In this document: in pieces, positions 25,701 through 34,388 of the stretch
Numbering within the stretch: the stretch's first letter is position 1
How the letters are laid out: each line of letters starts with the position of its first letter
From: Deltaproteobacteria bacterium
GTDB taxonomy: Bacteria; Myxococcota_A; UBA9160; PR03
Length of the DNA: 35,160 nucleotides
Assembly (NCBI GenBank): GCA_035063765.1
Contig: JAPSFT010000034.1
Span: 1 to 35,160, forward strand
Direction of reading: 5' to 3'
Notes under the pieces: model-generated
What the model was told of the DNA's origin: nothing
What the model saw: the letters and a program-made list of their open reading frames with translations, nothing else
Databases searched by the model: none
Made by a program: the position numbers and the translations under genes

Positions 25701-26578
25701 GGATACAAGGCATCGCCGCACTCGCCGTCTGCGTCGTCGGCGGCTTTGCGGGACAGGCTTCGGGCGCGGACGAGAGCGGCGGACGCATCGGTTACCTGGC
25801 GCCCGCGAACGGCTATTGGCAGGCCTGGATCCAGGAGCTGGGAGGCGACCCCCGGCAGATCACGGGATCCCCCGGCGACAAGACGCGCTGCTCGTGGTTC
25901 CCCGACGGTAAGGCAATGCTGGTGAGCTCGACCGCCGGCGAGGTGGTGCGCGTCGGACTCGACTCGCTCGAGGAGACGAAGCTGCCGCTTCCGCGCGGAA
26001 TCCATGACGCGGCTGTTTCGCCCGATGGAGACAGGATCGCGTTCTCGATGAGTCCCGGCGGGACCCGCGACGCGAACGAGATCTTCGTCGCCGCGCCCGA
26101 CGGGTCCGCGATGACGCGGCTCACGCGTCTCGGCGCGTTGCAGCACGAGCCTGCCTGGAGCCCGGACGGGAAGTGGATCTATTTCCTGTCCGGAGACGGC
26201 GGCCAGGCGCACGACATCTGGCGCGTGTCGGTCGACGGCTCGGCGCAGGAGCAGCTGACCGCGGGCGAGCTGTATCACTTCGACGTGGCAGCGGGGCCCC
26301 GCGGCCTGCTGGCCTTCTCGGGCAATCGCGGCGGCCGCTACGCGATCTGGGTGAAGCCGGCTGCGGGTGCGTCGCGCGTCATCGCCGGCGACGCCGCGTT
26401 CGCGGCTGGGCCGTCGTTCGCGGGCGATGGGCGTGAGCTGGCCTTCGAGCGCGCCGTCGACGGCGGCGCCAGCGCGATCTTTCGAACTCCTGTCGATGGA
26501 AGCGGGTCCGAGCGCCTGGTGGTCGGCGCCCCCGCTCGGCGGCCGTGCTGGGAACCGGCTCGGCGAAGGCTGCGATGA
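25697..26578 (+). CDS. TolB/WD40-like beta-propeller exported protein
   Basis: A 293-residue protein with an N-terminal signal peptide (about 1-24, ends GQASGA) and repeated PD40/TolB-type blades, for example AAVSPDGDRIAFSMSPGG, EPAWSPDGKWIYFLSGDGG and FAGDGRELAFERAVDGG. About five to six blades fit the length, so it is probably periplasmic or secreted. The start is GTG at 25697, overlapping the previous stop (GTGA), and the stop overlaps the next ATG (ATGA). This strict coupling suggests the propeller is made in balance with its neighbours, perhaps as a binding partner in export or assembly. Confidence 0.82.
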   Translation: MRIQGIAALAVCVVGGFAGQASGADESGGRIGYLAPANGYWQAWIQELGGDPRQITGSPGDKTRCSWFPDGKAMLVSSTAGEVVRVGLDSLEETKLPLPRGIHDAAVSPDGDRIAFSMSPGGTRDANEIFVAAPDGSAMTRLTRLGALQHEPAWSPDGKWIYFLSGDGGQAHDIWRVSVDGSAQEQLTAGELYHFDVAAGPRGLLAFSGNRGGRYAIWVKPAAGASRVIAGDAAFAAGPSFAGDGRELAFERAVDGGASAIFRTPVDGSGSERLVVGAPARRPCWEPARRRLR

Positions 26579-27669
26579 GGCTCCTGGCCGCCTTCCTCTT
26601 GCTCGCTTGGGTCCTGTCGCCCCCCCGCGCTCCGGCGTCCGAGATCACACAGGTCTCGCACGATCCGGCGGCCTTCGATCCTGCGAAGGACGAGATCGTC
26701 AGGATCCGCTTCCACCTAGGTCAGCCTGGATCGGTGACCCTTCGAATCTTCGACGCGCGGAACCTCCTGGTGCGCGAGATCCGAAGTCGCGGACCGTCGT
26801 CGGCCGGCGTGCAGGAGCTCACCTGGGACGGCGAGGATCAAGCAGGCAGGCGTGTCCCGCCGGAGGCCTACCACTACACGCTGGTCGTGCGCGACGAGGC
26901 CGGAATCGAGGTCGAGCACGACGTGACGGACCTCACGGGCGGCGAGCTCCTCGCGGTTCCGGACGCCACCTGGAACTCCGACCGAGGCGCGATCGAATAC
27001 GACCTTCCGAAGTCGGCCCGGCTCAACATGCGCATCGGCCTGAAGGGCGATGGCCCGATGTTAGGGACGCTGCTCGATTGGGTGCCGCGGCTCCCCGGAC
27101 GGCACTCGCGGGTCTGGGACGGCAAGGACGCCTCCCGTGTCCTCGACCTGCGCGAGCATCCCGAGCTCAGGATCTCGATCCTCGCCTACTCGCTGCCGGA
27201 CAACACGATCCTGGTGCTGCCGCCCTCCAACCGGAGCGAATGGATCGCGGCGCTGCCGTGGGGCGAGACGCGACGCCTTCCCAAGGCCGAGCGGCCCCGT
27301 CGCATGTACGACTTCGCCGCGCAAGCGGCTGAGGACCGCCGCGACGTGTCCATCACGCTCGTGCCTGCGGAGCCGCTCGCGCGTACCGAGGATGGCGATC
27401 CGATCGTGCGTGGGCCCATAGGAATCCGGATGGACGTCGAGGATCGCGACCGGGCGCGGATGCAGGCGGAGCGCTTCGAGACGGTCTTCTACGTCAACGG
27501 GAGCTACCAGACCGAGACGGAGCTCGGCTTCCTGCCGGCGACCTGGGTCTGGGATCCGGGGAGCGTCGCGGAAGGCATCCACTACATCACGGGGAACCTG
27601 CGTGGCTACGAAGGGCACTTCGGAGCGGCAACCCTGCGGGTTTTTGTCGATCCCGGCGGCACGAGATGA
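26575..27669 (+). CDS. Exported FlgD-Ig-like protein
   Basis: A 364-residue protein with a signal peptide (about 1-22, ends APAS). Residues about 42-110 form a FlgD-type Ig-like domain: VRIRFHLGQPGSVTLRIFDA, then QELTWDGEDQAGRRVPPEAYHYTLVV. Similar beta-rich modules follow, with a second RVWDGKDASRV near 179-189. The C-terminal part has no recognised motif. FlgD-type domains occur in flagellar hook caps and in many secreted proteins; here, with no flagellar gene nearby, the latter applies. It overlaps the propeller gene by 4 bp and precedes the RHS gene by 10 bp. Confidence 0.8.
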   Translation: MRLLAAFLLLAWVLSPPRAPASEITQVSHDPAAFDPAKDEIVRIRFHLGQPGSVTLRIFDARNLLVREIRSRGPSSAGVQELTWDGEDQAGRRVPPEAYHYTLVVRDEAGIEVEHDVTDLTGGELLAVPDATWNSDRGAIEYDLPKSARLNMRIGLKGDGPMLGTLLDWVPRLPGRHSRVWDGKDASRVLDLREHPELRISILAYSLPDNTILVLPPSNRSEWIAALPWGETRRLPKAERPRRMYDFAAQAAEDRRDVSITLVPAEPLARTEDGDPIVRGPIGIRMDVEDRDRARMQAERFETVFYVNGSYQTETELGFLPATWVWDPGSVAEGIHYITGNLRGYEGHFGAATLRVFVDPGGTR

Positions 27670-27679
27670 GGTACGGGCG

Positions 27680-30600
27680 ATGACACGAATGGGCCGATGG
27701 ATCTCGATGGCGCTCGCGCTCGCTCTCGCCGCGCCCGGCGTCGCCGCGAGGGCCGATGACTTCGGCGGTCCGACGCTGTCCGACCCCAACCAACCCGATC
27801 CGCCGCCCGATCCGTGCAATGCGGACCCGTCCGCCGCGGGATGCCCGCCGTGCAGCGGCAACGGCGCGACCGACGAGGCAGGGGAGGGCGACGAGGGCCA
27901 TCCGATCAGCGTCGTAAGCGGGCGCTTCTACCACGAAGAGACGGACCTGGTCGTCAACGGCGTCCATCCGATCGAGCTGCGCCGGCGTTACGACAGCCAG
28001 TCCTACTACGATTCGCCGCTCGGTCACGGCTGGGCCTGGTCGTTCGACCTCCAGCTCTTCGAGTACCCCGACAACTCGGTGATCGTGCGCACGAGCTGTG
28101 GCTACAAGCACCGCTTCGTGTTTACCGGCGGCGCGTACCAGACGCCGGCAGGGCAGCAGACCCGCCTCACCGCCTACCCGGACGGCACCTATGCCCTCCG
28201 CTTTCCACGCAACCGGCGGGCGCTGTTCGACGTGCAGGGTCGACTCACGGCCTGGGAGGATCCGAACGGCAACCGCCTGGAGATGATCTACGACCCGGCC
28301 GGAAGGCTCCCGCTCGTCGGGTCCTCGGACTTCTCGGTGGACCCGCTCGCGCCGTCGACGGTGGCGTATGTGTTCCGGCTCACCCAGGTCCGGGAACGCC
28401 TGGCCGATGGGACCTTGACCGGGAGGGCCGTCAGCTTCGCCTACGATCCGACGACGGGGCGTCTCGAATCGGCGACCGCGTCCGACGGCAGAGCCGTGGA
28501 GTACGTCCACGACGTCCACGCCGGCACGGGCCTGACCTTGGGCAACCTGACCCAGGTCCTGGGCCTCGAGGGCATCGTCACGACCTACGCCTATCAGGAT
28601 GCAAACGATCCCCATAACCTGACGAGCCTCGACTCCGGTGCCACGACGATCCCGCACGTCAATACCTACGACGGTCAGGACCGTGTGACGCGCCAGACGT
28701 TCGGCATCGGCTCGACCGGTCATCAACGCTTCGACTTCGATTACTCCCAGCCGCTGGCAACCCGCGTCACGCGCTGGGTCTACAACGCGGCCGGCAGCCA
28801 ACAGCGCACGGCGGTGACCCGCTACACCTACGACGCCGGCGGCCGGCTCCTGACCCACACCGACGCGCTCGGCCACCAGACGACGTGGGTGCGCGACGCA
28901 AGCGGCCTCACCGATCGCGTGGAGGTCCGGGAGAACACCGGGACCGTGGGCGCACCGGTCCTGGTCCTGGTCCGCACCGTCGATCTCCACTACGACGCCG
29001 ACGGAAACCTCGACCAGCGCGTGACCGCCCTCGACGGTGGCGAGACGATCACCGAGAGCTGGACGTGGGAGCAGCACTGGCTGGCCTCCCATGAGGTCGT
29101 GTCGAGCGCCGATCCCGGCAAGCCCTTCCGCACCGAGCACACCTTCCATCGCACCGGCCCGGGCGCGAGCGATCCGATCACGAACGTGAAGGAGATCAAG
29201 CGTCGTCGAGACGATGGAACGTTCGAGACGACGCTCCTGACCTACGACGCCTACGGCCAGCTCGCAACGATCACACCACCCGCTGTCGAGCCGGACGACG
29301 GCCTCCAGATCGTCCGAACCCATTTTCCTGCCACTGGTCCCAACCCCGGCTTGCTCCAGGAGGTAAGGATCGAGCTCGACGGGGTCGAGGACGATCATCT
29401 GCGTCGAGAGTTCACGTACGACGCCCGCGGCTTCGTGGCGACGCTCACCCAGACAGGCGGACCCGAAGGATCGCCGCGCGCCGACGTCACGACTTACACG
29501 TGGGACGATCTGGGACGTCTCACCGAGCTCGGCAACGCGCTCGGCGAGGCGACGCTCTACACCTACAGCAGTCCGACCGATGGGCTCGGCGACCCGTCGC
29601 TGGCGCCCCCCGGCCGCTACCTGACGCAGATCGAGATCGGCCGGACGCAGGCAGACGGGGAAGGCCAGCAGCGCCGCTTCCGCTACGACGGTCGCGGGCG
29701 GCTCAAGAAGGTCGAGCGCAAGAACGACGCGGGGACGTGGTCCGACTATTGGACGTTCACCTACGACAGCGACGGGAACCGGCTCACCGCCGTCGATGCC
29801 ACCAACTCGATCTCGCGTGATGTCTCGTACACGTACGACGGCCTGGAGCGGCTCGTCACGTTCACGAACGCCGTGTCGCAATCCACGCAGTTCGCCTACG
29901 ACGTGTTCGGGAAGCGCACGCGCATCACCGACCCGGCCGGCCGCAAGACGAGCTACGCGTACGATGATCGCGACCGGCTGCTCACCGTCACGCAGGAAGG
30001 CACGTCTGCATTTCCGCTGCCCGCGCCTCTCGTGACCGCCTTCGGCTACGACGCCGCCGGCAACGTGACGACGGTGACCGACCCGAAGAGCCAGGTCACG
30101 ACCTACGGCTACGACGCCCTCTCACGCCTCACGTCGATCGAGCAAGAGCTCGGACAGACCGTGACCTACGCGTACGATGGACGTGGGCGCCTCGACGCGG
30201 TGACCAACGCCCGAGGCAACGTGCTGCGCCACGCGTACGAGGCTTGGGGCGCTCTCGCCGCCGTCCAGCACTTCGTGGATACAGCGGCGGATACGCCGGT
30301 CCGCACCGTCTCCTATGACTACGATCTCGCCGGCAACGTCACCTCTGCCAGCGACACGGACCTCCAGCCTGGTCCGCTCTACAGCTATGTCTACGACCCG
30401 CTGGGGCGCGTCGACACCGCCACCGCCCACTACCTCCCGGGCGGCAACCGCGTCCTCGACTCCAGCTACGACCGCTTCGGCAACCGAAGCGAGCTCGAGC
30501 TCATGCACGGCTCCGAGACGCTGACCCACGCCTGGACCTACGACGACCTCGACAGGCTCACCCAGGCGAACTTCCCGGGCGGCCAGACCCTCGACTTGCA

Positions 30601-32095
30601 GTACTTCGCGAACGATGACCTCCAGACCCTGACCCACGGCAACGGCACGACGACCTCGTACACCTACTTCAACCAGGGCCCGGTCTCGACGATCACGGTC
30701 CAGAACGGCTCGTCGCAGCTCCACCAGCTCAACTACACTCTCGACACCGTGATGAACGTCGACCAGGTGCGCGAGGAGTTCACGACGACGACCCAGTACC
30801 TCTACGAATATGCCTACGACGGCGCGAACCGCCTCACGAGCGCGAACTATCCGAACTCGATGCCGGCCGGCTTCCCCCTCTTGCAGGACGAGGCCTTCGC
30901 GTATGACCCGGCCGGCAATCGCGAGAACCCGAGCGAGCTTAACGCCTACGACTACGACGCCAACAACCGCATCCTCGCGAGCACTGGCCGGAGCTACGCC
31001 TTCGACGCCGACGGAAGCCTCGCGGCGATCCACCCCGGGCAGCCCAACGAGATCAGTCTCGGGCACGATTTCGTCAACCGACTCCGCTCCTACAGCGACC
31101 CGACCGCCGGCACTACGGCGGGCTACGCCTACGACCCCTTCGGCCGCCGCCTGCGCAAGACTGTGAACGGCCTGACGAGCTGGTTCTTGTGGGAGGACGA
31201 CGTCCTGCTCGCCGAGTACGACGGAGCCGGCAACAGGACGCGCCGCTACGCCTACGCGGGCGGCTGGGCCCCCGTGCAGACCGCGACTGGGAGCGGCGCC
31301 GGCGAGTCGATCTACGACGTGCACGTGGACCACCTCTCTACGCCGAAGCTGCTGACTGTGGCGAACCGCTCGGCGGCGTGGCGCGGGATGTACCGAGCCT
31401 TCGGGGAAGTGTCGGTGCAGGCGGGAGCGGCGACGTCTTTCGACCTTCGCTTCCAGGGCCAGGTTGCGGATGCGGAAAGTGGGCTGCACTACAACCGGTT
31501 CAGGCACTTCGATGCAAGCACGGGCCGATTCCCCTCGGCCGATCCGATCTACCAGCGCGGCGGCATCAACCTCTACGAGTACGCTCGCTCGAATCCTGTG
31601 ACGCTGTCGGACCGTCTTGGACTGTGTCCGCCGTGTGCAGCGGCAGCGATGGGCCCTGCGGTGCCATCCCTCGCTGGTCTAGGGCAAGCAGCACTTGTCG
31701 GGCTCGGTGCTGCATTTGCAGCTGTTGCCGGTTCCTACCATCAACACTCGGGAGAGGACCCCTTGCCACCGCCACCGCCACCTTCGGAGGCAGGCGACAC
31801 TCCAGCGGACGGCGATGAGCCAGCTCCGATCTGTTATGACCCTGATCAGGCGGCACTCCGGGATCTCGTCAATGACGCCACTTTCGGTGGCAGGATACCT
31901 CTTGATCTCGATGACGCCGAGACAGTTCTGGATTGGGCAGGAGAGCTTGGATACCCCGGAGCAAGGGCGAGCCCAGGCGACGTCTCGGACCCGTCGAACT
32001 GGCTTGGGCATCCGGGACGGCCGCCTCACATTCATCTTCCAGGTGCGGGACGCGGTGGCCACGTGCCAGTCAGACCTGGGCTTCCGCCTCGATGA
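27680..32095 (+). CDS. Sec-exported RHS/YD-repeat protein with a candidate C-terminal toxin
   Basis: A 1471-residue protein. A signal peptide spans about 1-26. A Pro/Cys-rich linker leads to a DUF6531-type start (from about 73, GHPISVVSGRFYHEETDLVV). More than 15 YD repeats (YDxxGRL type) follow, forming the usual beta-shell. The RHS-associated core ends RFPSADPIYQRGGINLYEY and DRLGL (D1311-L1315). Typical proteins have DPxGL at this cleavage point, so Arg replaces Pro. Beyond it are about 156 residues with a hydrophobic Ala/Gly helix, a Pro run and a compact tail containing VLDWAGELGYPG, SNWLG and PHIHLPGAGRGGHVPV (H1450, H1452, H1461). That tail looks like a polymorphic toxin domain with a His cluster; its activity is unknown. 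The stop overlaps the next gene. Confidence 0.88.
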   Translation: MTRMGRWISMALALALAAPGVAARADDFGGPTLSDPNQPDPPPDPCNADPSAAGCPPCSGNGATDEAGEGDEGHPISVVSGRFYHEETDLVVNGVHPIELRRRYDSQSYYDSPLGHGWAWSFDLQLFEYPDNSVIVRTSCGYKHRFVFTGGAYQTPAGQQTRLTAYPDGTYALRFPRNRRALFDVQGRLTAWEDPNGNRLEMIYDPAGRLPLVGSSDFSVDPLAPSTVAYVFRLTQVRERLADGTLTGRAVSFAYDPTTGRLESATASDGRAVEYVHDVHAGTGLTLGNLTQVLGLEGIVTTYAYQDANDPHNLTSLDSGATTIPHVNTYDGQDRVTRQTFGIGSTGHQRFDFDYSQPLATRVTRWVYNAAGSQQRTAVTRYTYDAGGRLLTHTDALGHQTTWVRDASGLTDRVEVRENTGTVGAPVLVLVRTVDLHYDADGNLDQRVTALDGGETITESWTWEQHWLASHEVVSSADPGKPFRTEHTFHRTGPGASDPITNVKEIKRRRDDGTFETTLLTYDAYGQLATITPPAVEPDDGLQIVRTHFPATGPNPGLLQEVRIELDGVEDDHLRREFTYDARGFVATLTQTGGPEGSPRADVTTYTWDDLGRLTELGNALGEATLYTYSSPTDGLGDPSLAPPGRYLTQIEIGRTQADGEGQQRRFRYDGRGRLKKVERKNDAGTWSDYWTFTYDSDGNRLTAVDATNSISRDVSYTYDGLERLVTFTNAVSQSTQFAYDVFGKRTRITDPAGRKTSYAYDDRDRLLTVTQEGTSAFPLPAPLVTAFGYDAAGNVTTVTDPKSQVTTYGYDALSRLTSIEQELGQTVTYAYDGRGRLDAVTNARGNVLRHAYEAWGALAAVQHFVDTAADTPVRTVSYDYDLAGNVTSASDTDLQPGPLYSYVYDPLGRVDTATAHYLPGGNRVLDSSYDRFGNRSELELMHGSETLTHAWTYDDLDRLTQANFPGGQTLDLQYFANDDLQTLTHGNGTTTSYTYFNQGPVSTITVQNGSSQLHQLNYTLDTVMNVDQVREEFTTTTQYLYEYAYDGANRLTSANYPNSMPAGFPLLQDEAFAYDPAGNRENPSELNAYDYDANNRILASTGRSYAFDADGSLAAIHPGQPNEISLGHDFVNRLRSYSDPTAGTTAGYAYDPFGRRLRKTVNGLTSWFLWEDDVLLAEYDGAGNRTRRYAYAGGWAPVQTATGSGAGESIYDVHVDHLSTPKLLTVANRSAAWRGMYRAFGEVSVQAGAATSFDLRFQGQVADAESGLHYNRFRHFDASTGRFPSADPIYQRGGINLYEYARSNPVTLSDRLGLCPPCAAAAMGPAVPSLAGLGQAALVGLGAAFAAVAGSYHQHSGEDPLPPPPPPSEAGDTPADGDEPAPICYDPDQAALRDLVNDATFGGRIPLDLDDAETVLDWAGELGYPGARASPGDVSDPSNWLGHPGRPPHIHLPGAGRGGHVPVRPGLPPR

Positions 32096-32736
32096 GGGTC
32101 TTGGAGAGGGAGATCGATCTCTGCGGCTTCTTGGTCGTACGCGTGGCTCCCTTGAACTTTGACGCTGAGGGGCGCGGCGCCTTCCCAGCCCAGCCGCCAC
32201 GAGTTGGTGATGTCTTCTACGCTGGCGTCGATCGAATGGCTTGGTTCGATCTGGATGAGGAGATCATTTCTGGGGCGGCTCCACCGAGCCTCGCCACGGT
32301 TCGAGAGCGAGTTCGAAGAGCGTGCCATGACCTGACGGGACTCGAACTGACTCGCAATCTCGGTGACGCGATTGAGATCGCCGCGTTTTGCAACGCAACC
32401 ACTCCCCGCTGCGAAATCATTGGGCTGTGGTCGCCGAGACTTGCAGAGATCAAGAGCTTCTCGATGACAACTAGTGCAACTCCACTTGGATACGACCCCG
32501 TATCCTTGGGGCACGGATCCCTATTGCGCGAGGGGCTGTTCGCGAGGCCGGAGCTGTTCGGCGAGTTTGTAGAGCAGTTGAACGCTGATGGGCTCTTCCC
32601 AGAAATGGAGCGCGCAATGGTCTACGTGAGGCGTTACATCGATCTGTCAAGAGCAGGGGCTGTTGAGCCGCTTATCTCGCAACCCTATGGAATCGACCTC
32701 CTTCGTGTCGCTCGCGTGAGTCCCCCGCTCGTCTAG
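32092..32736 (+). CDS. Candidate immunity protein for the RHS toxin tail
   Basis: A 214-residue protein with no signal peptide or membrane helix, so it is cytosolic. I do not recognise a family. It is rich in Arg, Glu, Asp and Leu and has segments such as LATVRERVRRACHDLTGLEL and VYVRRYIDLSRAGAVEPLIS. The ATG at 32092 overlaps the RHS TGA (ATGA). That coupling, the place directly behind a variable RHS tail, and the lower GC content shared with the tail are the marks of an immunity gene. An upstream in-frame ATG at 31933 lies inside the RHS gene and is less likely. It is the last gene of the operon. The 78 bp to the IS remnant show no clear terminator. Confidence 0.72.
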   Translation: MRVLEREIDLCGFLVVRVAPLNFDAEGRGAFPAQPPRVGDVFYAGVDRMAWFDLDEEIISGAAPPSLATVRERVRRACHDLTGLELTRNLGDAIEIAAFCNATTPRCEIIGLWSPRLAEIKSFSMTTSATPLGYDPVSLGHGSLLREGLFARPELFGEFVEQLNADGLFPEMERAMVYVRRYIDLSRAGAVEPLISQPYGIDLLRVARVSPPLV

Positions 32737-32814
32737 ATGCCCGAGGGACGGACCGGGCAGTATTGTGAGACACAGGTCTGCACTGCTGCAGCGAGCATCT
32801 TTGTCAGGATCCCG

Positions 32815-32894
32815 GTAACCGCTCAGCGAACCCCATGTTTCGCTCTGCTCTCGCCGGCGCGACGATCCTTTCCGAGGAGGATCACCCGATGGGA
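32815..32894 (+). mobile_element. 80-bp remnant of a second IS66-family copy
   Basis: The segment begins GTAACCGCTCAG (32815-32826). Its next 68 bases are the exact reverse complement of 35093-35160, the tnpA end of the neighbouring element. It includes that element's ribosome site (GAGGAGG) and the first ATG of tnpA, and breaks off where GTAACCGCTCAG begins again at 32895. It therefore represents the tnpA-proximal end of another copy in the opposite direction. Confidence 0.75.
32827..32894. repeat. Left arm of a 68-bp perfect inverted repeat
   Basis: All 68 bases equal the reverse complement of 35093-35160. Identity stops exactly at the inner side of GATGGGA; it may continue past the window on the outer side. 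It is far longer than the terminal repeats usual for IS66 elements. Confidence 0.95.
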
Positions 32895-32962
32895 GTAACC
32901 GCTCAGTAAACGCTCGACGAACACAGGTCGTGATTGACGAGAGGCGCGGGTCGGGCCGGCGT

Positions 32963-34361
32963 TCAGTGGGTGCTGGCGAGGTGGGCGCGGTCGAGGCGGT
33001 GTGGGAGGAGTAGATCGAAGTGCTCGGGACGAGTGGCCTTTGGGATCTCGGTGAAGAGGTGGCGTAGGTAGGCGTAGGGATCGAGGCCGTTCGCCTTGGC
33101 GGTCTGGACGAGGCTGTAGAGGTTGGCGCTCGCCTGGGCGCCGCCGACCGTGTCGGCGAAGAGCCAGTTTTTGCGGCCGAGCGCGAAGGGGCGGATGGCG
33201 TTCTCGACCGCGTTCGTGTCGATCGGGATGCGCCCGTCGTCGAGATAGCGCACGAGCTTCGGCCACTGGCGGGCGACGTAGCCGAGCGCCTGGCCGGTGA
33301 GGCTCTGGGGCGGGACGCTCGGGAGCGCCGTGTCGAGCCAGGCGCGCAGCTGCGCGACGAGCGGCCGGGCCTCGCGCTGGCGGACGTCGTGGCGCTCTTC
33401 GGCGCTCGCGCCGGCAACCGTGCGCTCGATCCGGTAGAGGCGCTGGATCCACGCGAGCCCCTGCTGGGCGCGGCTCTTGCGCAGCGAGGGCGAGGGGCCC
33501 TTGTCGCCCGCCTGGCCCTTCAGGGCCTCGTGGAAGCGCCGCCTCGCCGCGCTGCACCCAGACGTAGGAGAGGCTCTCGGCCGGCTTGCCGGGCTCTTTC
33601 AGCACCTGGAAGCGCGACTCGTCGCACTGCACGAAGCCAGACGCGAGGATCTCCTCGCGCATGCGGTTCACGAGCGGCTGCACGAGCTCGCCGCAGCGCA
33701 CCATCCACATGGCCAGGGTGGCCCGCGAGAGATCGATCCCGAGGCGTCCGAGGATCTGCTCCTGGCGGTAGAGCGGGAGCGCATCGGCGTACTTCGAGAC
33801 CGCCACGTAGGCGAGGAGCGACGGCGAGGCCAGGCTCTTCGGGATCGGTTGCGGGGGGAGCGGGGCCGTGTGCACGCCGGTCTTGCAGGTGGGGCAGCCG
33901 TAGCGGGGCCGCACGTGGACGAGCACCCGGGCCGTGGCCGGGACGAACTCGAGCTGCTCACTGCTCTCGCGGCCGATCTCGACGAGCGCGCTCCCATCGT
34001 GCGGGCAGACCTTCTCGGCCTCGGGCAGGTCGTGGAGGATCTCCTCGCGGGGCATCCAGGCCGGCAGCGGCCGCCGGCCGCGCGGGGTCCGCGTGTGGGC
34101 CGCGACTGCGATGCCCGGGGCGTCGGCGGCCGCGCGCTCTGCCGCCGCGAGCACTTCGGCCTCGTTGAAGAGTCCGAGCTGGCTCCGGTGGCTCTGCTCG
34201 CTCTTCGCCCCGAAGCGCTGGCTCTTCAGCAGCCGGATGTACTCGCGCAGCTGCGCGATCTCGACGTCTCGCTCGGAGAGAGCGGCATCGAGCGCGATCA
34301 CACGCGCTCGAAGGCTCTCGACATCGCTCGGGATCGCCCCCATCTCTACCACGGAGCGCAT
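32963..34361 (-). pseudogene. tnpC: IS66 transposase tnpC, inactivated by internal deletion and frameshift
   Basis: The N-terminal part (from ATG 34361 to about 33545) shows a coiled-coil start, IS66 zinc-finger motifs (CPHDGS and YGCPTCKTG) and the first catalytic Asp in VQCDESRF (D247). It ends in YVWVQRGE. The sequence then continues in another frame as ARRRFHEALKGQAGDKG and runs to NAVENAIRPFALGRKNWLF, which carries the catalytic Glu, and stops at 32963. In complete relatives about 55 residues lie between these blocks, including the DGY segment with the second catalytic Asp and the CWAH motif. Those are missing here. The junction lies near 33537-33553. The protein cannot be made as one chain and lacks a catalytic residue. 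Confidence 0.88.
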
Positions 34362-34388
34362 CGTAACACAGTTGCGTGCGAGAGTGCA

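Noticed and set aside
31933-32091. Upstream start for the immunity gene at ATG 31933
   Set aside because: It would place 53 codons inside the RHS toxin tail. The ATG at 32092 gives a standard 4-bp overlap, and the upstream part is Arg/Ser-rich shadow sequence.
32737-32814. Terminator after the immunity gene
   Set aside because: The only symmetry is the short CTGCAG region around 32784-32790; no stable stem followed by T residues is seen.
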